A stretch of 64,000 bases of DNA from Halocaridina rubra. Its lineage: Eukaryota > Arthropoda > Malacostraca > Decapoda > Atyidae. The stretch is from assembly GCA_037179515.1 (NCBI GenBank), contig JAXCGZ010020812.1:68501-132500 (forward strand). Reading direction: 5' to 3'. Made by a program: the position numbers and the translations under genes. The notes under the pieces were generated by a model. The model had not been told where the DNA came from. It searched no databases and saw nothing but the letters and a program-made list of their open reading frames with translations. This document shows positions 59,640-64,000 of the stretch, piece by piece (position 1 is the stretch's first letter; every line of letters starts with the position of its first letter).

Positions 59640-61158
59640 GCTACCCTAATTCTTACCATAAAGAGCCTAAGAAACTCTGGCTCTTTTGGTTCAGATGGTA
59701 TACCATTTCAGTTCATCAAAGATGCTCTACCCGTGATTGCATCCTATATTCTAACTATTATGAACACTTCCATTGTTACTAAAAAGTTTCCTGACTCTTG
59801 GAAAATAGCACATGTAATACCTCTGCATAAAAAGGGGGACAGAGAAGATGTGAAAAACTATCGTCCCATTTCCCTCCTACCCATTTTCTCTAAAATATTA
59901 GAAAAAAATTGTTGCATGCCAACTTATGTCATATTTAGAATCAAATAGAATAATAAGTATTAACCAGCATGGTTTCAGACCAAAACTTTCGACGGAAACT
60001 GCACTGCTTAAAGTTACGAATAGTATATATAATAATATAGATATGAAAAAAATATCTCTTCTCGTATTATTAGACTTATCAAAAACCTTCGACAGTGTAA
60101 ACCATGAAATTCTTTTAAGTAAATGTATTAACTTAAATATTGATCCAAGCTGGTTTAGCGAGTATCTATCTAATCGTAAACAGTCCATACGTCTTAACAA
60201 CATTATCTCTGTGCCAAAAAATGTATCATTTGGTGTTCCACAGGGATCAGTACTTGGTCCTATCCTCTTCTCCATTTACGTAAATGATCTATCTTCTTTC
60301 ATTTCTGACTGTCTAGTCGTACAATATGCAGATGACACTCAACTACTCCTTAGTGGTGATATTAATAATCTCCCAGAGCTAACTTTAAGAGCAGAAACAC
60401 TCTGTCAAAAATTAAAACCTATTTCCAAGAAATTGGGCTGTTAATTAACGAAAGTAAAACACAGTGCATATTTATTGGTTCAAGGTTCCACATAGCACAA
60501 ATTCCAGAAAACACAACAATTAATTTTTGCGACAATATTATCACCTAGCAAAACAGTAAAAAACCTAGGAATTCACTTTGATAACCACATGTTGTTTGAT
60601 TCCCACATAGATAAAGTATGCAAAAAGGTTACAGGAACATTAATGTACTTATCACGTATAAAAGACAATTTTGAGACTACCACTCGAATAACTGTTGTTG
60701 AATCTCTAGCCCTAAGTCACATTAATTACTTCACAACTGTTTGGGGAGCTACCACTAAGACTCAGATAAACAGAATACAGAAGCTTATTAATTTTGCAGC
60801 TCGAGTTGCCCTGGGAGGAATAAGAAAATACGACCACATCACACCAGCTCTCAATAAACTTGGGTGGCTGCGGGCAGAAAATAAGGTCGCTTATGCTATT
60901 TATGTTTTTGTATTCAAAATTTTGGACCATCATTATCCTAGCTGGATATTTGATTTAAAAACAGTCAGGGATATAAGGGGAACCAACACAAGACAGAGCA
61001 GTGAGCTCTTTATTCACAGAACAAACACAGAAGCAGGTTCAAAGATGATCACTATCAAAGGGCCAACACTCTGGAATAATATTCCAGAGCATCTTAAAAA
61101 TGCATCCTCTTTCACAGCTTTCAAAGGCAAACTATACAGTTTTCTTTTGGACAAATAG
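59640..61158 (+). pseudogene. Non-LTR reverse transcriptase, 5'-truncated (different clade, CR1/Daphne-like style)
   Basis: Read across frames: KKFPDSWKIAHVIPLHKKGD and NYRPISLLPIFSKILEK (RT block 1-2, 59778-59910), INQHGFRPKLSTETALLKVT (59963 on), LVLLDLSKTFDSVNHEILLS (catalytic D block), VSFGVPQGSVLGPILFSIYV and VVQYADDTQLLLSG (YADD catalytic box, 60319-60350). The C-terminus GTLMYLSRIKDNFETTTRIT, YFTTVWGATTKTQINRIQKL and NIPEHLKNASSFTAFKGKLY ends LLDK at 61158. One frame change lies near 60440. The upstream endonuclease is missing. Confidence 0.9.
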
Positions 61159-61164
61159 TTGCTG

Positions 61165-61540
61165 CTCATTAAGAACTAATTATTCTCATTGTAAGGAAAC
61201 AAATATGGAAATGATGCCGATAATAACGATCCTGTATCTAGTGGCATACTTACTACTTTATTATTAACATTATTGTAACATTTTTATTACAGCATTATTA
61301 TTTTCTATGAAAGCTACATTTAATTTAACTATATGTCTAACCCTCTTATTTATTAATTTAATTACATGTCTACTTATAAGTTACTATTAATGTTGAATAA
61401 CCATTATACAAAATGGATTTTTTTTTCCCTTTATATCGAAAGAACTAAGATGAAAGATACGGGTTGAATTAGCCTACTGGTGAATGGATGTATACTTTGA
61501 CTCAGCCACTGCCTTACAAGGAGGATTATCTGTATATACT
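61165..61540. other. LINE 3' flank, nothing further recognised
   Basis: AT-rich. It probably includes the 3' UTR of the RT fragment. The piece 61487-61530 (actcagccactgccttacaa) resembles family D, but is too short to call. Confidence 0.4.
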
Positions 61541-61542
61541 TC

Positions 61543-61842
61543 CATGTAATATGTTGGCCCAACTGCCCGTTGCAATACTACAGCTGAAGGGTCTTGTGAA
61601 CTTAAATAAGACTGTCCAGGACAGTTTGATGTTAAGTGTTCCTTCAGTTACGGTTCTCTTTCTATGCCTACATCAACACCGAATATTCTTGGATATTCGT
61701 TACACATCTCTTATTATCCTTTCACATCTGACAAGTCACAATACTCCCCATCTCTGTTTCTCTTTATGTTTTCTTCGTACCCAGGCTCGATGAGGGTAGA
61801 TTTATTTTACCTTTTTTTTTTTTTACCTGTCCTGGTGCCACA

Positions 61843-61846
<4 letters not shown>
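61543..61846 (+). repeat. Mini-LINE: best preserved internally deleted LINE derivative
   Basis: The 5' part (ttggcccaactgcccgttgc, ttccttcagttacggttctc, tatgcctacatcaacaccga, ttcgttacacatctcttatt) matches the complement of the 5' end of the LINE at 30235-30420. It goes straight into the 3' tail (ggctcgatgagggtagattt, acctgtcctggtgccacaat). About 300 bp against about 3.4 kb for the LINE. A (TA)n tract follows at its 3' end. Confidence 0.85.

Positions 61847-61913
<67 letters not shown>
61846..61913. repeat. (TA)n microsatellite at the mini-LINE 3' end
   Basis: A TA tract of about 67 bp that continues the final 'caatcata' of the mini-LINE without a gap. Confidence 0.95.
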
Positions 61914-61917
<4 letters not shown>

Positions 61918-61929
61918 TATTTTTTTTTT

Positions 61930-62370
61930 TTTATGCAGGTGCAACACCTGTATGACTCGTCATCTTTAAAATGTGTTTCAGTTTTCTATTTGGTCCTGCA
62001 AGAGCAGGGAGGGGTGCTTGATTTATGAATAATTCAACTTGCTTAATGGTCTCTCTGGCAATTCCTGCAATTAAAGCTTGTTACCCCGTTAATGCCGTCC
62101 ATTTCGGAGGATATTTTACTGGAAGCCTCGGCTTGAATTGAAATGAGTATGTGTGCTTTCTTGAAATGGACTCAATTTTGTTTTACTTCAGCTCAAGAGG
62201 CTATTTTTGGATTGAAGCTGGTGGTATAATACAGCATATATTCCTACCTTGATTAAAATAATTATATCTTGAAAGGGTATGCTGGGCGAGTATTTATTTT
62301 ATTTTATTTTATTTTTTATTTTTTTTTATTTTGGGAAAGAATCACTACTCATACTGTTTCATGTTCTCGA
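61930..62370. other. Intergenic, nothing recognised
   Basis: T-rich and AT-rich sequence with no supported feature. A ttttattttattt run lies at 62292-62331. Confidence 0.5.
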
Positions 62371-62379
62371 TAGTCGAAG

Positions 62380-62554
62380 GCGGTAGCGTCCGCGACTCTG
62401 AGGCGTCAGGTCGAGGGTTCTCGCCCCGTCAGGGTCTGAGGTTAGCAAGGGCATGCACTCAGCGTAAGGATTACATCTGCCAAAAACAAGTCCTTCGCAA
62501 GAAGGCAACCGTCCTAGCCCTTGGTAGAAAAGGGAGTCCGTGACGTAAAACCGG
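62380..62554 (+). repeat. SINE-A, slightly 5'-truncated, with 9-bp direct repeat
   Basis: It begins inside the A box (cggtagcgtccgcgactctg), has the B box (gagggttctcgcccc) and the standard body to 'gacgtaaaaccgg'. It is flanked by tagtcgaag at 62371-62379 and 62555-62563. Confidence 0.88.
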
Positions 62555-62579
62555 TAGTCGAAGCATATGAGGTTTTGCC

Positions 62580-62860
62580 ATCGTAATAAGGAACAAATGA
62601 GGAACTAGGAGGGAAGGAGAGATAATGTGTTTGAAATCAGGGAAAGACTTTCCTGAGGAACCTATCTTATGTTCTTAGTATTTTAGATAATTAGATTTTG
62701 TCATCATGAAAGGAAACACATGAAGAACTAGGAGGGAAAGGGAATGAGAGATGTTTGCAATCAGGGAAAGACTTCATGCTCACCTTGTCTCATGTTTCCA
62801 GTAGCTTAGACCCATGAGTTTGGGCCATCCTGAGAGAGAAGAGACGAGGAAGGGGATAGA
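62580..62860. repeat. Diverged tandem repeat of about 120-130 bp
   Basis: Two to three units share 'gaggaactaggagggaa', aatcagggaaagactt and cttatgtt or ctcatgttt. Confidence 0.7.
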
Positions 62861-63094
62861 AGAACGTAGTATTAAGATTATTCTCTTCCCCTCACCACTT
62901 AGCTCCCTGGACTAGGACTGCACCTTGGATAGGAAAAAGAGGTGGGGCAAGAGGTTAATACCAAGACATGTAGTTGCTCATAGTGCAGGTGAAGGTTATT
63001 TATGGTGAGCATTAAGTGTGGACTGTGTTATATGACTCGATTAGGTAACAAAAGTTAAAATGTACATCTTAGAGGTACTTTGCAAACTCGTTTT

Positions 63095-63350
63095 CGACCA
63101 CTTTAGGAGGACGATGCTGGTTATGCTTAGAATCTTTTTTTTTCTTTCTTTCTTTACTCCTATTTTTACTTTTTGCATAGTAGTCCTATGTATGCAGTCA
63201 TATGCATTGCTTGGCCATGCATTAGACTTCTTTAAGGAGACGATTCTTGTTTCGCATACACTTAATTTTTTTTTTTTTTTTACTTTTTCTGCTTACTGCA
63301 TGGTAGTCCTTTTTTGCACTCACATGCATTGCATGACCATGCATTCCTCT
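63095..63350. repeat. Tandem duplication of about 130 bp
   Basis: Units start near 63107 (aggacgatgctggttatgct) and 63236 (ggagacgattcttgtttcgc). Both contain a T run, actttttgcatagtagtcct or its variant, and catatgcattgcttggccat or its variant. Confidence 0.72.
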
Positions 63351-63826
63351 CTCGTTCTCAGCACTCCCAGCGTTCACAGATCTTATCTCTTGCTTACATT
63401 TGTCGGTTAAAGGAGTAGAATGCTGTTTTCTATCTGCAACTCCGTCTCTGGTCTAGGTGATCCATCTTATGCTGAAGTTCTGTTGAAGTTCTTCCAGCTG
63501 ATGCTAGGAAAGGCTCATTGCCTCGTCCGCCATTGCCTCGTTCTTTCCAATGGATGAAGATCTTGCAGACTGCATTTAACCAGATATTTTTATATGCACA
63601 TATAAAATGACCGCAATATCCCTTGTAAGGTGGTTGGCCGAATCAAAGCACACATTTACCAGGAGTCAGATATGCCTCGAGCATTTTTCTTGGCTCTTTG
63701 ATAAAGGATAATCGTAAGTCTCATCAGATATAAGAGATGAAAATCATAAGTTGAAAGACTTGATGCCTAAAAGGTTGTCTTGGAACAATTTTTAGCGTGT
63801 AAAGGAAAATGTTTGTTTGTATTTTT

Positions 63827-64000
63827 CCTATGAGTGTGACACCATGACAGGCAAAAAATAAATGCCCTCATTTGGCTGGGCACAACGAAAACATAAAAGT
63901 AAAGAAAAACAGATGGGAACTGTTGTGACTTGTCACATGTGAAATGATAATAGATGTGAAACGAATATCCAAGAATATTTGGTGTTGATGTAGGCTTAGA
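63827..64000 (-). repeat. Mini-LINE, cut by the window end
   Basis: Plus-strand gtgtgacaccatgacaggca, aaatgccctcatttggctgg, then tgttgtgacttgtcacatgt and aatatccaagaatatttggt followed by gatgtaggctt. It has the same tail-to-5'-end junction as 56409-56593. Confidence 0.8.

Overview
The window is animal nuclear DNA: spliced genes with GT-AG introns, tRNA-derived SINEs, non-LTR retrotransposons, a Tigger/pogo DNA transposon and long (TA)n, (CT)n and (GT)n microsatellites. That repeat mix, together with the LINE and tail types, suggests a decapod crustacean. This is inferred from repeat style only; no species can be named. All gene models below were built by eye from splice sites, reading phase and protein similarity.

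Left third (1-16866), plus strand. Exons 1-4 (655-3940) encode the two RRMs of an hnRNP A/B-type RNA-binding protein and a Pro/Ser/Gly/Asn-rich tail. Nine further exons (5889-16866) encode a complete queuosine-tRNA mannosyltransferase (QTMAN, formerly GTDC1). hnRNP exon 4 ends in phase 1 at a good donor and the first QTMAN-containing exon begins in phase 1, so all 13 exons join into one open frame of 2241 nt (746 codons plus stop). This is either an RRM-RRM-glycosyltransferase fusion or two neighbouring genes. A triplicated candidate terminal exon lies in the intron between the modules and could end a separate hnRNP transcript. One QTMAN intron holds a decayed Tigger element of about 3.1 kb with inverted repeats of about 100 bp.

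Middle (16867-32948). No host gene was found between the two convergent genes. The region holds several SINE copies, minisatellites, a possible Gypsy remnant and one nearly full-length but frameshifted LINE (26797-30420, minus) with endonuclease and reverse transcriptase, itself carrying a SINE.

Right-centre (32949-47714, perhaps to about 50.9 kb), minus strand. A BTB/ttk-type zinc-finger transcription factor: short first coding exon, large BTB plus Pro-rich exon, acidic exon, then two alternative terminal zinc-finger exons (35142-34819 and 33332-32949), both in phase 0 with the acidic exon. This is the layout of lola or Broad-type loci.

Right end (about 51-64 kb). Mostly repeats: a third non-LTR family (RT fragment 59640-61158), an RNase H fragment, LINE tails, short elements made of the two ends of the LINE, and SINEs, several of them sitting inside (TA)n tracts.

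Most notable observations: the possible hnRNP-QTMAN fusion, partial tandem duplications that overlap exons of both genes, internally deleted mini-LINEs, SINEs with perfect 16-18 bp target-site duplications, and three retroelements sandwiched between (TA)n tracts.
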